64,000 nucleotides of DNA from Shewanella psychromarinicola (GCF_003855155.1 NZ_CP034073.1:1736001-1800000); one strand, 5' to 3'. Shown: positions 8,128 through 19,900, numbered from the stretch's first letter. Notes: generated by a model not told the origin, from the sequence alone. Translations and numbers: made by a program.

Positions 8128-9123
8128 TTAATCGAGTAAATAGCCAAGCTTGTAGTTTAGCGTTGGAATTGAATCCTCAGTAAACAGCAGCAGAAGATCA
8201 CATTCAATATTGTAATCTTCTATCCGATATTTGATTTCCATCGCCAGTGTTCGTTGCCATTTGTCTGAGTTGTCGTGAATGAGCTCATTGACACTACAGT
8301 GTCGGCCAAGTACGACCGGATGTGACTGACTGAATTTCATATCGAGTTGTTCAGAAATGCCATTTAAAAAGGCCCCAATGAGCACATTGCCGGTGTCCAT
8401 CATCACTTCAATTTCAGTATTAATGTCTTCTGGATTCTCTAATCCCATTAGCTTGGCCATATCTTCAAAGCTTGAGTCATGGAACAGTAGCAGTGCTTCG
8501 CCCGCAATTCCTGCGCCAATAAAGCCTTGGCATAGGCCTGAGACGGTTGAATTTCGTTCTGTGGCTTTTAAGGCCATGGTCAATTCACTGACTTCAAGCA
8601 CATTAACGTTAGGGATAGGTAATACAACAAATACATCAAGAAGCTTAGCGAGTAAGTCTGCTGCTCTGCCCATCGCGACGTTGGCTATTTCTTGGCATGC
8701 ATCACGCATATCCACTTTCATCATTGGAGTGTCGTTAGCTTTATTGCCCTGGGTAAGGGTTAAAATACCGTACTCTTGAAGAATATGACTGATAGCCTCT
8801 GCACTCACGGGTTTTTGAATGAAGTCCAGAGCACCTAAGGCTTTGACCCGTTCGTGAGCCTTAATTTGAATATCACCTGAGACCACAATAATTAATGCAG
8901 GTAAATCTTGTTGTTGTACCGCTTGCAGAACTTCGTAGCCATCCATAACCGGCATATTGAGGTCAAGAAAGACAATCTCACCTTTACCTGCGCGAATAAC
9001 ATCAAGGCCTTCTGCGCCATTGGTAGCGTAGCTGATCTCGACATCCCAATCTTTGGGGAGTGTTCTTGCCATTTGTTTTCTAGCGAGTGCTGAATCGTCG
9101 CATATTAATATTGGGATGGTCAT
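8128..9123 (-). CDS. Response regulator with a CheC/CheX-like phosphatase domain
   Basis: The 331-residue protein begins with a receiver domain. It has acidic D9/D10, the phosphoacceptor D54 in FLDLNMPVMDG and the Lys in FIQKP. The second part (about 130-330) resembles the CheC/CheX fold, with DACQEIANVAMGRAAD as the typical helix and an MDTGNVLIGAFLNG segment. Such proteins dephosphorylate receiver domains, here perhaps its own. It is first in an operon with the GGDEF protein. The promoter should lie in the long upstream spacer at 9124-9390. Confidence 0.82.
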   Translation of the reverse strand: MTIPILICDDSALARKQMARTLPKDWDVEISYATNGAEGLDVIRAGKGEIVFLDLNMPVMDGYEVLQAVQQQDLPALIIVVSGDIQIKAHERVKALGALDFIQKPVSAEAISHILQEYGILTLTQGNKANDTPMMKVDMRDACQEIANVAMGRAADLLAKLLDVFVVLPIPNVNVLEVSELTMALKATERNSTVSGLCQGFIGAGIAGEALLLFHDSSFEDMAKLMGLENPEDINTEIEVMMDTGNVLIGAFLNGISEQLDMKFSQSHPVVLGRHCSVNELIHDNSDKWQRTLAMEIKYRIEDYNIECDLLLLFTEDSIPTLNYKLGYLLD

Positions 9124-9388
9124 TGTTGCTGGTTTTCCTTCTTTCGCCTTAATAAAAGAAACTCATGAATGACCCACGAGTGTACAGGCGGGCAGATTAT
9201 TATAAGAATTTAATACAGCGATTTTAATCTATTGGCGCATTATACGTATTTGCTAATAATATTGGTAACTTAGTTTTAACATTTGCTCGATTGGGTATCA
9301 TGTTAAATGCTGTATTTCAGCGCCTAACTGCAACTAGGTTGGACTGATTTTATCGTCGGTACATGAGCATACAAGGCTTTATATACCC
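9124..9388. other. Intergenic stretch upstream of the response regulator
   Basis: There is no convincing gene here. The A/T-rich part near 9195-9290 probably carries the minus-strand promoter of the response-regulator operon. I see no clear operator. Confidence 0.35.
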
Positions 9389-9648
9389 AAGCCACTCCAA
9401 CATGCGCGTTTCAGTGCTCCCGTAGGATAACTGAATCAGGCAGTGATTGAAGAGAATGGTTACTGCCTTTTTAATATCACTATTCCTAGGTTCTAGGTCG
9501 CTACGCTACTAGGAACTCGCAAGCTCGCCAGAGGGCGGTGCTTCGCTCCTTCTAGGTGCTAGGTTTTAGGTCCTAGGATCTAGAAGCGTAGCGTCCTCGA
9601 AGACCGCAGGTCGTCCTAGCAGCCGTAGGCGCCCTATTCCTAGACCCT
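9389..9648 (+). repeat. CTAGG-rich intergenic repeat, copy 1
   Basis: About 260 bp with many CTAGG units and short inverted modules such as GACCGCAGGTC and GCGTAGCGTCC. Nearly the same sequence is present in the opposite orientation at 56803-57077. Shared blocks include AACTCGCAAGCTCGCC, AGAGGGCGGTGCTTCG, GATCTAGAAGCGTAGCG and GGCAGTGATTGAAGA. There is no coding potential. It is probably a non-autonomous dispersed element of this genome, able to fold as RNA or single-stranded DNA. Confidence 0.75.
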
Positions 9649-9793
9649 TGAACTCGGTCACTGGATAACATTTTACTCAAAAAAACCTGGTAATATTTTG
9701 ACCTGCATCGATTATTGGTCATGTTATTACTATTCGACAGAGAGTACAGATATGTTAGTCTAAAAACTGGACTGACCAGTAAAAGGATGTTTC

Positions 9794-10600
9794 ATGGAAC
9801 GAGAGTTAATTAAATTCACGGTAGATAATGGTATTGCACATGTTTGCTTGAATCGACCCACTAAGATTAACGCGCTCAATGTTGAGATGTTTACCGCGAT
9901 TGATAAGGTCATTAAACAGATCCGTGCTAACAAGCAGATTAATGCGGTGATTTTATCCGGCGCCGATGGGAACTTTTGCTCTGGTCTTGATGTGAAAAGT
10001 GTGGCTAATTCCCCCACTAATGTACTGAAACTATTATTCAAGTGGTTGCCTGGTAATGCAAACTTAGCACAGCGCGTGTCTTTGGGCTGGCAACGTTTAC
10101 CTATTCCGGTTATCGCGGTATTAGAGGGTTGTTGTTATGGCGGCGGAACTCAAATTGCCTTGGGCGCCGATATCCGTATTGCGACGCCAAACTGTCAGTT
10201 GTCGATAATGGAAGCAAAGTGGGGACTGGTGCCAGATATGGCAGGTCTGGTGGCGTTAAGACAAATAATGCCGAAAGATAAAGCATTAATGTTGACCTAT
10301 ACCGCGGATATTTTAACGGCTGAGCAAGCACTCGATCTAGGCTTGGTGACTCAAATAAGTGACAACGCTTATGAGTGTGCGACCTTGTTAGCGCAAAAAA
10401 TCATGCTTACTTCACCCGATGCGAACGCTGCGATCAAACGCAGTATTAATCAAAGTTGGACGGCTTCTGTGCGCAGTTTATTAGCGCGAGAGTCGCTGAG
10501 TCAAATTCGGTTATTATTGGATAAAAATCGAGTGATAGCAGCGATAAGACAAACCAAAAATCCTGACAAAGCCTATCGCGCCCGCCAATCTTGGTGGTAG
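9794..10600 (+). CDS. Enoyl-CoA hydratase/isomerase family protein (crotonase)
   Basis: The 268-residue protein has the crotonase fold. The oxyanion-hole segments appear as DGNFCSGLDVKS (about 55-67) and EGCCYGGGTQIALGADIRIA (about 111-130). A Glu in IMEAKWGLVPD sits where the second catalytic Glu of hydratases lies. The exact CoA substrate cannot be read from the sequence. An AAGGATG ribosome site precedes the ATG. It is monocistronic and convergent with the DUF3530 gene. Confidence 0.85.
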   Translation: MERELIKFTVDNGIAHVCLNRPTKINALNVEMFTAIDKVIKQIRANKQINAVILSGADGNFCSGLDVKSVANSPTNVLKLLFKWLPGNANLAQRVSLGWQRLPIPVIAVLEGCCYGGGTQIALGADIRIATPNCQLSIMEAKWGLVPDMAGLVALRQIMPKDKALMLTYTADILTAEQALDLGLVTQISDNAYECATLLAQKIMLTSPDANAAIKRSINQSWTASVRSLLARESLSQIRLLLDKNRVIAAIRQTKNPDKAYRARQSWW

Positions 10601-10634
10601 CAGAGTGTTGACCGAGATCTTATATTCGCAAATA

Positions 10635-11507
10635 TTATCTACCGATAATGGTTCTGGCGAAGCCTTCGATTTGATCGAGGGCTTCTTCCCAGCCACTGGG
10701 GTTGCTTAAATCTAAACTCATCTGATATTGGCGATAATATCGAGCCGATTTAACTTGGTTCAAGTGAAGCCGAGTCGGTGCTTGTTCCATTGAATTAGGA
10801 TGCGCATCCGATGACTGAATATCGAGGATTGGAATAGACATGGCGACTAATTGTTCTGCAATCGATTTACGCTGACTTTGCGGATCAATTAAATATTCAT
10901 ATTCACGATAAGGGTTGATCAACACCAACATATCAGGCGTGGGAATTTTTTTATCATAAAGTAAATTGGTGATCATGCCTGCACTGTCATCAATCACGAT
11001 CAGAATTTGGGCTCCTGGAAATAAACCTGTGGTGGAGCTTAACTGATTAAGGGCTTCATTTAGACTAGCTTGTTGAAAATTTCGTAGTTCAAGTAACTGA
11101 GATGAATCATATTTTGGTGTGCTTTTATTGCTACTAAGTTGTAACTGTTGGGTACCTGCCTTGGTGATATCTTCAGGTTTTGTGGCATAGTTGGGCCGGT
11201 ATAGCCCTTTTGCCGGTGTTAAGCTAATACTTGCCCAGCCACGGCTATTAATTGTTGTTCTTAGGTAGCTGGCTAAACCTGCGGCATCAGCATCGGTGTC
11301 GGATGCGGCAATAATGGTTACTGAACCGAAGTGTTTTTTGCTCTGCCAAGACCTAACGAGAACTTTACTTTGCTTGCCGTCGATAGTGACAAATTTAATT
11401 TCATCAGCAGACAGGTGAGCATATTGTTGCTGCGCCTGTGTGAAGGGCATCGTCGCCAATATGCTTATCGATACGATTAATAACTGACTAAGTCGACCTA
11501 GTTGCAC
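10635..11507 (-). CDS. DUF3530 family exported protein (alpha/beta-hydrolase-like)
   Basis: The 290-residue protein starts with a signal peptide ending near TQA-Q (residue 25). The rest fits DUF3530, a gammaproteobacterial family with an alpha/beta-hydrolase-like core. VTIIAASDTDADAAGL and ILIVIDDSAGMITNLL resemble the core strands, and a serine nucleophile may sit in DDSAG rather than the usual GxSxG. Its substrate is unknown, and it should act in the periplasm. It lies downstream of rapA on the same strand but behind a terminator, so it has its own promoter. Confidence 0.75.
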   Translation of the reverse strand: MQLGRLSQLLIVSISILATMPFTQAQQQYAHLSADEIKFVTIDGKQSKVLVRSWQSKKHFGSVTIIAASDTDADAAGLASYLRTTINSRGWASISLTPAKGLYRPNYATKPEDITKAGTQQLQLSSNKSTPKYDSSQLLELRNFQQASLNEALNQLSSTTGLFPGAQILIVIDDSAGMITNLLYDKKIPTPDMLVLINPYREYEYLIDPQSQRKSIAEQLVAMSIPILDIQSSDAHPNSMEQAPTRLHLNQVKSARYYRQYQMSLDLSNPSGWEEALDQIEGFARTIIGR

Positions 11508-11567
11508 GATAACCTCGAGCGAATAACATCATAATATGATTAGCTTAATGTATTTTGGTGGCAAAAA

Positions 11568-11595
11568 ACAATGCCCTGATAAACAGGGCATTGTT
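11568..11595 (-). terminator. Terminator of rapA
   Basis: AATGCCCTG pairs with CAGGGCATT around an ATAAA loop. On the minus strand the stem is followed by GTTTTTTG, so it ends transcripts from the rapA side. Confidence 0.8.
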
Positions 11596-11672
11596 GATAC
11601 AAGATTGTTGCTACAAAATTGTGTAATGCTAACTCACCCCCACGGTTAATCCGAGTGGCGGTGAGCGAGTTG

Positions 11673-14579
11673 TTATACGTGGCTGACAAGCACCATGCGT
11701 ATTGCATCAAGTTGTAATTGACTGTTGTCCATGTAGCCCGTTAACTCGACCATTTGGTTGCGAATATGTTCTAACTCGTCTTCGCGAATGTTCGGGTTTA
11801 CGGCTTTTAGGGCTTCAAGTCTTGCTAATTCACCCGTTAATTGCAGTGTCATTTTGCTGCGAGCATCGATCACCAGTTGCGTTAGCGCTTGTTTTGCATA
11901 TTCTTCACCTTTGGCGAGTAACGGGTGCAAAATAGGCTGAGAGGCATTCACCAGCTTGCTGGCAATATGACGGTTAATGGCACTTAGCTGCTTGTCAAAA
12001 CTGGCGTAATCAACTTTATCGGCCATATTTAAGCCATTTTTATCCAGCAATACTCGGATGGGTGTTGGTGGTAAATAACGGTATAGCTGAGTGGCTTTAG
12101 GTGCAGAGGCATCGGCCATGTAAATCAATTCTAAAAACAGCGTACCAGCAGGTAATGCCTTATTTTTTAGAACCGCGACACTGGTGGTGCCGGTTTCTGA
12201 ACCGGTAATTAAATCTAAGCCCGTTTGTACTAAAGGATGCTCTTGGGAGATAAACGCAATGTCGTCACGTGCCAAAGCCGTTTCACGATCAAACGTCACC
12301 GTAATACCGTCTTCATTTAATCCAGGATAAGTAGGGAACATCATGTGTTCACTAGGGCGTAAGATGATTGAGTTTTCACCGCGATCTTCTTGATCAACAC
12401 CAATAATGTCCCATAAGCGGATCACCGACCCGATTAGATGAGTATCATTATCGCTGTCTGCTAACCGCTTGATTAACGCATTGGCACGCTCGCCGCCATG
12501 GGAGTTTATCTCTAGCAGTTTATCTCGGCCTTGTTCCATTGCCTGTTTAAGCTCTTTGTAACGATGTTGAGTATGGTTGAGTAATTGGATCATTACCTCT
12601 TCATCAGCGTCGCAAAGCACATTGATCAGCTCGTCGGCAAATTCATTGAACAACACATGACCGCTAGGGCAGGTCAGTTCAAATGCGTTCAATCCTTGGT
12701 GATACCATCGCATCAATCTTTCTTGCGCAGTACCGCGCAGGTAAGGTAAATGAATTTGGATGTCATTTTGTTGGCCAATACGATCTAAACGGCCAATACG
12801 CTGCTCTAATAAGTCAGGATTTAGCGGTAAATCAAACAGAATTAAATGGCTAGCAAACTGGAAGTTACGTCCTTCAGATCCAATTTCAGAACAAATTAAT
12901 GCTTGGGCGCCGCCGTCTTCTTGAGCAAAGTAAGCGCCGGCTTTATCGCGTTCGATAATCGACATATCTTCATGGAATACCGTAGCTTGAATACCTTCGC
13001 GGGTGCGCAGCGCTTCTTCAAGGCTTAATGCGGTTTCTGCTTGGCTAGCAATAATCAGTACTTTTTTACTGCGATGCGATTTTAGAAACTCAATTAACCA
13101 GTCTACCCGTGGATCAAACTTCCACCAACTGGCGCTGTCGCTTTCAAAGGCTTGATACAGTTTTTCAGGGCTTAATGCCTGGGCGGCTTTTTCTTTTGGT
13201 TGTTTGGCGCTGCCCATCATGGCGTTAACGCGTTCAGCAGTAACGTATTGTGGAGGCATCTCATGAGGGTAAGCATTAAATAAACGTTTCGGAAAGCCTT
13301 TCACTGATGCGCGGCTATTTCGATAAAGAACACGGCCTGTACCATGACGGTCGAGTAATTCTTGGAGTAATTCCTGTCGTGCTGCTTGTTGTGCTTCAAC
13401 GTCAACCTCTGTTGACTGGATTAAGCGAATGCTTGGCTGTATGTCTTTTTCGCTAAGCAATTCGGTTAAACTATTAATGGCACTGTCGGGTAATTTAGTG
13501 TCTTTAGTTAATGCTTCAGCCGCTTCTGCTACATCTTTATAGCCTGATTCTTCAGTTAAGAAAGCGTCGTAATCGTAAAAACGATCGGGATCGAGCAGGC
13601 GTAAACGAGCAAAGTGACTTTGATGACCCAGTTGGTCTGGTGTTGCGGTTAGTAGCAATACGCCAGGGACCACTTCACTTAAGGCTTCGACGGTTTTATA
13701 GGCGCGACTAGGTGCCTCTTCTGACCACTCTAAATGGTGAGCTTCATCGACAACCATTAAGTCCCAATCGGCATCTAAGGCTTGTTCAAGACGCTTTTTC
13801 TTACGCAGTAAATCAAGTGAGCAAATGATCAACTGTTCGGTGTAAAAAGGATTGTCATTGTCGGCATAAGCTTCAACGCAACGATCTTCATCAAATACTG
13901 AAAAACGCAGATTAAAGCGGCGCAGCATTTCAACTAACCATTGATGGCGGAGTGTGTCTGGCACTATCACCAAAATGCGTTCAGCACGGCCAGTGAGTAA
14001 TTGCTGATGAATAATTAAGCCAGCCTCAATGGTTTTACCTAAACCGACTTCATCGGCCAGTAGTACGCGCGGGGCGTAACGGCTACCGACTTCATGAGCG
14101 ATCCACTGTTGATGCGCAATTAAGCCTACTCGTGGGCCTTGCTGGCCGAGTAAGTCTGAGGTGGCTAATTTGTGGCGTAATAACTGACATTGGTAACGCA
14201 CACCAAAGCGTTCTAAGCGATCAATTTGCCCAGCGAACAAACGGTCTTGGGGTTTATTAAAGCGAATGTTGTGATTCAGCATTGTCTCACGAAGACTGAC
14301 TTTTTCTTGAGTTTCGCTATGAATACCATGGTAAATCACCAATTGATTTTTTTCTTCAAGCTCTTCAATGGTGATACTCCAACCATCACCGCTTTCAACA
14401 GTGTCACCTGGGTTAAAAATAACCCGGGTTAAGGGAGCTTCACTGCGGGAAAACATCCGGTTTTCTCCAGTGGCAGGGAATAGCAGCGTAATCATGCGGC
14501 CTTCAACTTGAACGACTGTCCCTAATCCGAGTTCTGACTCGGTATCACTTATCCAGCGTTGACCTAAGGCAAACGACAT
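11673..14579 (-). CDS. rapA: RNA polymerase-associated ATPase RapA
   Basis: RapA is a Swi2/Snf2 ATPase that recycles stalled RNA polymerase. The 968 residues equal the usual length. N-terminal Tudor-like domains (about 1-110) are followed by the ATPase core: [13 protein letters not shown] (motif I, near 175-187), D278-E-A-H-H (motif II), [11 protein letters not shown] (motif III), then the second lobe with [13 protein letters not shown] and LDRIGQQND (motif VI). The RapA-specific C-terminal region is complete. It is single, with its own terminator, and divergent from the phoH-like gene. Confidence 0.97.
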   Translation of the reverse strand: MSFALGQRWISDTESELGLGTVVQVEGRMITLLFPATGENRMFSRSEAPLTRVIFNPGDTVESGDGWSITIEELEEKNQLVIYHGIHSETQEKVSLRETMLNHNIRFNKPQDRLFAGQIDRLERFGVRYQCQLLRHKLATSDLLGQQGPRVGLIAHQQWIAHEVGSRYAPRVLLADEVGLGKTIEAGLIIHQQLLTGRAERILVIVPDTLRHQWLVEMLRRFNLRFSVFDEDRCVEAYADNDNPFYTEQLIICSLDLLRKKKRLEQALDADWDLMVVDEAHHLEWSEEAPSRAYKTVEALSEVVPGVLLLTATPDQLGHQSHFARLRLLDPDRFYDYDAFLTEESGYKDVAEAAEALTKDTKLPDSAINSLTELLSEKDIQPSIRLIQSTEVDVEAQQAARQELLQELLDRHGTGRVLYRNSRASVKGFPKRLFNAYPHEMPPQYVTAERVNAMMGSAKQPKEKAAQALSPEKLYQAFESDSASWWKFDPRVDWLIEFLKSHRSKKVLIIASQAETALSLEEALRTREGIQATVFHEDMSIIERDKAGAYFAQEDGGAQALICSEIGSEGRNFQFASHLILFDLPLNPDLLEQRIGRLDRIGQQNDIQIHLPYLRGTAQERLMRWYHQGLNAFELTCPSGHVLFNEFADELINVLCDADEEVMIQLLNHTQHRYKELKQAMEQGRDKLLEINSHGGERANALIKRLADSDNDTHLIGSVIRLWDIIGVDQEDRGENSIILRPSEHMMFPTYPGLNEDGITVTFDRETALARDDIAFISQEHPLVQTGLDLITGSETGTTSVAVLKNKALPAGTLFLELIYMADASAPKATQLYRYLPPTPIRVLLDKNGLNMADKVDYASFDKQLSAINRHIASKLVNASQPILHPLLAKGEEYAKQALTQLVIDARSKMTLQLTGELARLEALKAVNPNIREDELEHIRNQMVELTGYMDNSQLQLDAIRMVLVSHV

Positions 14580-14905
14580 CTATTACTCTCATTTATTGCG
14601 TGAAACAAAAAAGGGGGCGTATGTTAAACCAAACCCATCCAGATTGAAATTCTAGCATTGATTTATCGTTCAGATATTCATTTTTACATCATATTGACAT
14701 GTTAGCGTCATATTGACGTCATAGTGTGAAACAAAGGCGATAGTGATGATATTGAGTTCTTACTCGACAAGTGGCATATTTTATTGAGGCAAGCATTGCG
14801 CATGGCAATGGCCTGTTTTCAAAGAGGCTTTAATTATTCCTTTAATGTTATACGTTTAGCTAAGTGATATTGATAACTTTTCATTGAGAGCACTCTGGAG
14901 GCACC
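14580..14905. other. Divergent spacer between rapA and the PhoH-like gene
   Basis: No gene is seen. Around 14695-14725 there are two TGACGTCAT/TTGACATG-like direct motifs. An A/T-rich run near 14830-14880 and CTCTGGAGG before 14906 are the likely promoter and ribosome site of the PhoH-like gene. Confidence 0.35.
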
Positions 14906-16300
14906 ATGGAACAAAACGACAGAAAGTTGTTTGTACTGGATACCAACGTGTTACTGCATGAACCTTTAGCGATATATTCGTTTAAAGAACATGACGTAAT
15001 TATTCCCATGACTGTGTTAGAAGAACTCGATAGCATCAAGGATAGGAAGCGAGATGTCAGTCGTGATGCACGGGTTGCCATACGTGCATTAGAAGATATT
15101 TTGGGTGGTCCCACGACTCCGGAGCAAATTTTAAAAGGCGTTGCGTTGCCCACTCGTGAAGAACATTCAGACGTTTCTGGTCATTTGTCGATTTTCCCAG
15201 ATCACCAAATAGAGTTTATTATCGGCTCACTACCCGGTGATAATAACGATAACCGCATTATCAACACCGCGCTGCATTTACAAAAAATCCATTCTCCCCG
15301 CACCGTGGTGTTAGTTACCAAAGACATTAACATGCGCTTAAAAGCCAAAGGCGCGGGTATTGAGCGAGTAGAAGATTACCGCAGCGATCAGTTGATTGAT
15401 GATGTGCGATTTCTCGCCAAAGGCTTTTATCAATTCTCCGGAGATTTTTGGCAAAATGTCGATAAAGTGTCGACGGATCGTAAAGATCGTCATACGGTTC
15501 ATCAAGTGCCATTGGAGCATCTTGGTAATGAAAACTTTTACCTTAATCAGTATTTAATTGACGACAGTTCTGATTTTTGTGGCCGTGTTGCCAGTAAAAC
15601 TGAGCAACATTTGCAGATAATTGATCGCGGCCGTGATCGCTTATTACATCATCAAGCGTGGGGGGTGAAGCCGAAGAATATTTATCAAGGCATGGCGTTG
15701 GATGCTTTGCTGGACCCTGACATTGAATTGATTATTTTGACTGGCCCCGCGGGGTGCGGTAAGACGCTATTAGCCATGGCGGCGGCATTAGAACTGGTGG
15801 TTGAACGCAAGCGGTATGACAAAATTATTGTCACCCGTAACACTCCCGAAATTGCTGAATCGATAGGTTTTTTACCGGGCACCGAAGAAGAGAAAATGAC
15901 CCCTTGGTTAGCCGCTATTACCGATACACTTGAAGTGCTGCATAAAAATGATGTTAATCCCAGTGGCAGTGTTAATTACATTATGGAGAAGGCTAACATT
16001 CAGTTTAAGTCGATTAACTTTATGCGTGGCCGCTCTATTCAAAACTCGGTGGTCATATTGGATGAATGCCAAAACTTAACCGCATCACAAATTAAAACCA
16101 TGATCACGCGGATGGGCGAAGGGACTAAATTGATTTGCAGTGGTAATTTAGCCCAAATCGATTCGACTTACTTAACCGCGGTTACATCGGGATTAACCTA
16201 CATGGTTGAACGTTTTAAAGACTTTGAAGGCAGTGCCAATATTTACCTCGATGGCGTGGTACGGTCGCGTTTAGCCGAGTTTGCTGAGGAACATTTGTAA
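14906..16300 (+). CDS. PhoH family ATPase with N-terminal PIN domain
   Basis: In this 464-residue protein a PIN nuclease-like domain (about 8-135, opening KLFVLDTNVLLHEP with its acidic Asp) precedes a PhoH ATPase domain. The Walker A is GPAGCGKT at 280-287 and the Walker B is VVILDECQNL near 385. PIN-PhoH (PhoH2/YlaK type) proteins are thought to be RNA helicase-nucleases. A strong CTGGAGGCACC site precedes the ATG. The hairpin at 16354-16382 probably ends the transcript. Confidence 0.92.
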   Translation: MEQNDRKLFVLDTNVLLHEPLAIYSFKEHDVIIPMTVLEELDSIKDRKRDVSRDARVAIRALEDILGGPTTPEQILKGVALPTREEHSDVSGHLSIFPDHQIEFIIGSLPGDNNDNRIINTALHLQKIHSPRTVVLVTKDINMRLKAKGAGIERVEDYRSDQLIDDVRFLAKGFYQFSGDFWQNVDKVSTDRKDRHTVHQVPLEHLGNENFYLNQYLIDDSSDFCGRVASKTEQHLQIIDRGRDRLLHHQAWGVKPKNIYQGMALDALLDPDIELIILTGPAGCGKTLLAMAAALELVVERKRYDKIIVTRNTPEIAESIGFLPGTEEEKMTPWLAAITDTLEVLHKNDVNPSGSVNYIMEKANIQFKSINFMRGRSIQNSVVILDECQNLTASQIKTMITRMGEGTKLICSGNLAQIDSTYLTAVTSGLTYMVERFKDFEGSANIYLDGVVRSRLAEFAEEHL

Positions 16301-16353
16301 CCGTTTAACCGATTGAGATAGTGGCCACAAAGAGGGTTCTATATCCCGCCATA

Positions 16354-16382
16354 TAATAAGGTTACATTGTGTAACCTTATTA
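16354..16382 (+). terminator. Perfect hairpin after the PhoH-like gene
   Basis: TAATAAGGTTACA and TGTAACCTTATTA form a 13-bp perfect stem with a TTG loop, followed by a moderately T-rich ACTTTCTT. It is a plausible terminator 54 bases after the stop. Confidence 0.55.
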
Positions 16383-16934
16383 ACTTTCTTATCAATGGTT
16401 TAAAATCAGTCTTAATATTTGTTGTCTGTATTATAGCCATCGTATTCATTATCGCCGCTTATCGCGGCGATTCACATTGCGCGAATCAAGGCGAAGCCTT
16501 GAAGGCATAGTGTTGTTCAGCAACCACTGCTGCGTTGTTCTACCTCCTGCGTCAGACCTCCCTGGAAGGTTATTTTTTATGGCACAAAATAGACCATGCA
16601 ATCGTACGTTTAAAAACGTCAACGCAGAGTCAAGTGATTTGAAACTTGGCCATTGAGCGGCTCAAGCGTTCCACTTCTGCGCTGGATTAACGTAAATGGC
16701 AATCGCCACTCTAGGATTAATTCACCTTAAACTGAAAGCTTGAGTGGCTCTGAATTGTTCAGATAATTAATGTGATTGGTATCACTTGCAGGTTGGACAA
16801 GTGCCTAAGGAGCCATTAATACATGTGCTTGAGCTTATCTTCCTGATATCATAATCATTCGTTTTTTATTGCCGATTATTTGGTGTTATTCGTTCGACAG
16901 CGAGTCTTCCTTTACGCTGTATCAAGGGTGGTTA
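16383..16934. other. Long non-coding stretch before the hybrid kinase
   Basis: About 550 bases with no gene. It includes a second perfect hairpin at about 16452-16472 (ATCGCCGC pairing GCGGCGAT) and a short AAGGCGAAGCCTT palindrome near 16489. Both look like intergenic structured DNA. The promoter of the kinase is expected in the last 150 bases. Confidence 0.4.
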
Positions 16935-19900
16935 ATGAAACCGACTGAGCCAGACTTACAATTAAAATCTCCTATTCAACGTAATTATAACCGAGCGGTG
17001 TTTTACACCTATATCGGCGTGATTGTGATGGCCTTATTGACGGCAGGCATTATGTTTGAACGTCAAAAAGAGCAGCAAATTCAACAAAGAGAAGAACAAG
17101 TTGCTCGTCATGTTATGCAAATCGATTTATTGCTTGAGTCGAGTATTCGCGCGGTGAAAAGTTTGCGTGATGTGGCGGTGGATCATTTACGCTTGGGTGA
17201 ATTTGTGCGTAAAGAGCGATTACCTCAATATGAAAAATTTAACGAAGATGGTCAGTATTTTACCTTAGAACCCAATTATGCCAACAGCGGCGTGCCGTTT
17301 ACTAATATGGGGCGTATTACTGGCGCTGGATCGTTAGATAATCGCAGTGAGAGCTTTTATCAAGAGCTTGAAATGCTATTTGAGCTATCATTATCCTTCC
17401 CTGTCGCCAAAGAAGCCGCCCCTAAAGCCTCATCGATTTATTATATTTCTAAGCGTCGAATGATGTCATTTTATCCATGGGAAAGTAATGACTTACGCTT
17501 TAGAGACGAACTGCTCAATAAGAAACAATTTCAACTATCAACGCCTTCAATGAACCCACAACGGAGTGTCTTTTGGAGCGAGGCATATATTGATTCGGCT
17601 CATCAAGGTTTAATTACTACGCTTGGGTTGCCAGTGTATCTAGCTGATGAGTTTATCGGTTCAATTAACCTCGACATGACCTTATCGTCGCTAGATAAGC
17701 AAATTCGCACCTATTTTAAAATGCCTGGCACAGTTATTTTGCTTGACCAGCAAAATAATATTTTATCTCACAGTGATTTCGACTCCAGTGAAATGAATAA
17801 GGTTTACCACATTAGTCAGCGTATTCCGGCTGAGTTACATTCATTATCTGAATCTGAGCTATTTGATGCCCACGAAGGCATTTTGCGAAACGGTTATTAC
17901 ATTCATAGTGTGGCACTGCATAACGCGCCTTGGCGATTACTGTATTTACAAGATGAAGATGATTTATTTAAAGACTCGTGGGACAAACTGCAACTGAGTT
18001 TTCTGTTCGTGGTGCTGGCCTTGTCTCTGTTAGTGACCATAGTGCATTGGCAGACTCGCCGTGCATTCGTCAGCCCTGCTTCTCGGTTGTTAACACACTT
18101 AGAAGCATGCTCACAAACACCGATTAGACCGCCTGAAAAAATAACCCGTGGTTGGGAACCGTGGTTTGCATTAGTGAGCCGTATTTTTGAAGAGAACCGC
18201 CAGTATACTCTCCACTTAGCTGAACAAAATAAACGTCTGGACAACTTAGTGGCGCGGCGAACTCAGCGTTTACGCGAAACCACCGAACGACGCGAACGTG
18301 AATTTGCGTTATTGCGATCACTCATTGATTCGATCCCTGAAGCGATTGTGTTTAAAGACAAAGAAGGCAAATATTTAGGCTGTAATAAGTCAGCTGAACG
18401 AATGCTGGGCTACAGCGAAAATGAGATTATTGGCTTAACGTCATCAGAAGTGGTGAGCCCAGAGAAAGGCTTGCGCATTGGTGAAGAAGACAAGAAAGTA
18501 CTGAGTCAGCAACATTCATTACGTTACCAAGAACGGGTCAATATTGAAGGCAAACCGGTATTACTCGATACCTTTAAACTGCCGTTTTATAATCGCCGTG
18601 GCGAACTATTAGGCTTGATTTCAGTTTGGCGCGATATTACTCGTGAATACGATGCTGCTGAGCAATTGCGTTTGTCTGAGCAGCGTTATCATCTTGCCAT
18701 GGATGCGGTAGAAGATGGTTTGTGGGATTGGTATATTGATTCCGAACAAATCATTTGTAATCCAGCCTTTTATTCGATGTTGGGTTATCAAGCCAACGAA
18801 TTTCCACCATTACTGGCATCCATTGATGAGTTGTATCACCCAGATGATCGTGATCGAGTGCAAGAATACCGCGCTCAGTATGTCCGCGATCCGGTTGGCA
18901 CTTATGAAATTGAATTTAGAATGCGCGGTAAAAATGATCTGTATTACTGGGTGTTATCCCGTGGTCGTGCAGTTGAGTTCTCTGAGGACGGTTGCAGCAA
19001 GCGCATGCTAGGTACTCATAAAGATATTACTCGCCAGAAGAGTAATGAAGTTGCCTTACTTGAAGCAAAACAAGAAGCCGAATTAGCCAACATGTATAAG
19101 AGTGAGTTTTTGGCCAATATGAGTCATGAAATTCGTACTCCAATGAATGCCATCATTGGGATGTTGCAGTTGGCGCAGCGCACAAGTTTAACCGTGCAGC
19201 AGCAAGATTATCTTAATAAAGCAGGGTTTTCGGCCCAATCGTTACTGCGAATTATTAATGATATTTTAGATTTTTCGAAAATCGAGGCTGGCAAATTAGA
19301 GCTAGAAAGAGTCGCTTTTCCACTGGATAAAGTGCTTGATCATGTGATTGATATTAATGCCATTAAAGCCCAAGAAAAAGGCGTTGAACTCTTGCTATAT
19401 GCACCGGTAACGGCGGGATTAATTTTAAACGGTGATCCGCTGCGTTTAGGCCAAGTTTTAGTCAATTTATTGTCCAATGCGGTTAAATTTACCCAAACGG
19501 GTGAGGTTGAGCTGGGTTGTGAAGACGTGGGTGAGCGTGACGACCGTATTACGCTGAAGTTCTGGGTGCGTGATACCGGTATTGGTATTAATAAAGATCA
19601 TCAAGCAATGCTGTTTGATGCCTTTTCGCAAGCCGATGGCTCAACCACGCGTAAATACGGCGGTACAGGCTTAGGTTTGTCGATTAGTAAACATTTGGTG
19701 TCCATGATGGGCGGCACTATGCAAGTTGAGTCTGAAATGGGCACGGGCAGTAAGTTCAGTTTTACGATTAGTTTTGAAATTGCCGAGGAACAAGTCGTCG
19801 AACCACTTGTGGTTCCAGAACAATTAAATAATCTCACTACACTGGTGGTTGACGATAACCCAAGCGCATTACAAATATATTCAGCATTGATGAAAGATTT

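Noticed and set aside
16869..16934. Upstream 22-codon extension of the hybrid kinase
   Set aside because: No ribosome site precedes it, whereas AAGGGTGG lies just before the ATG at 16935.
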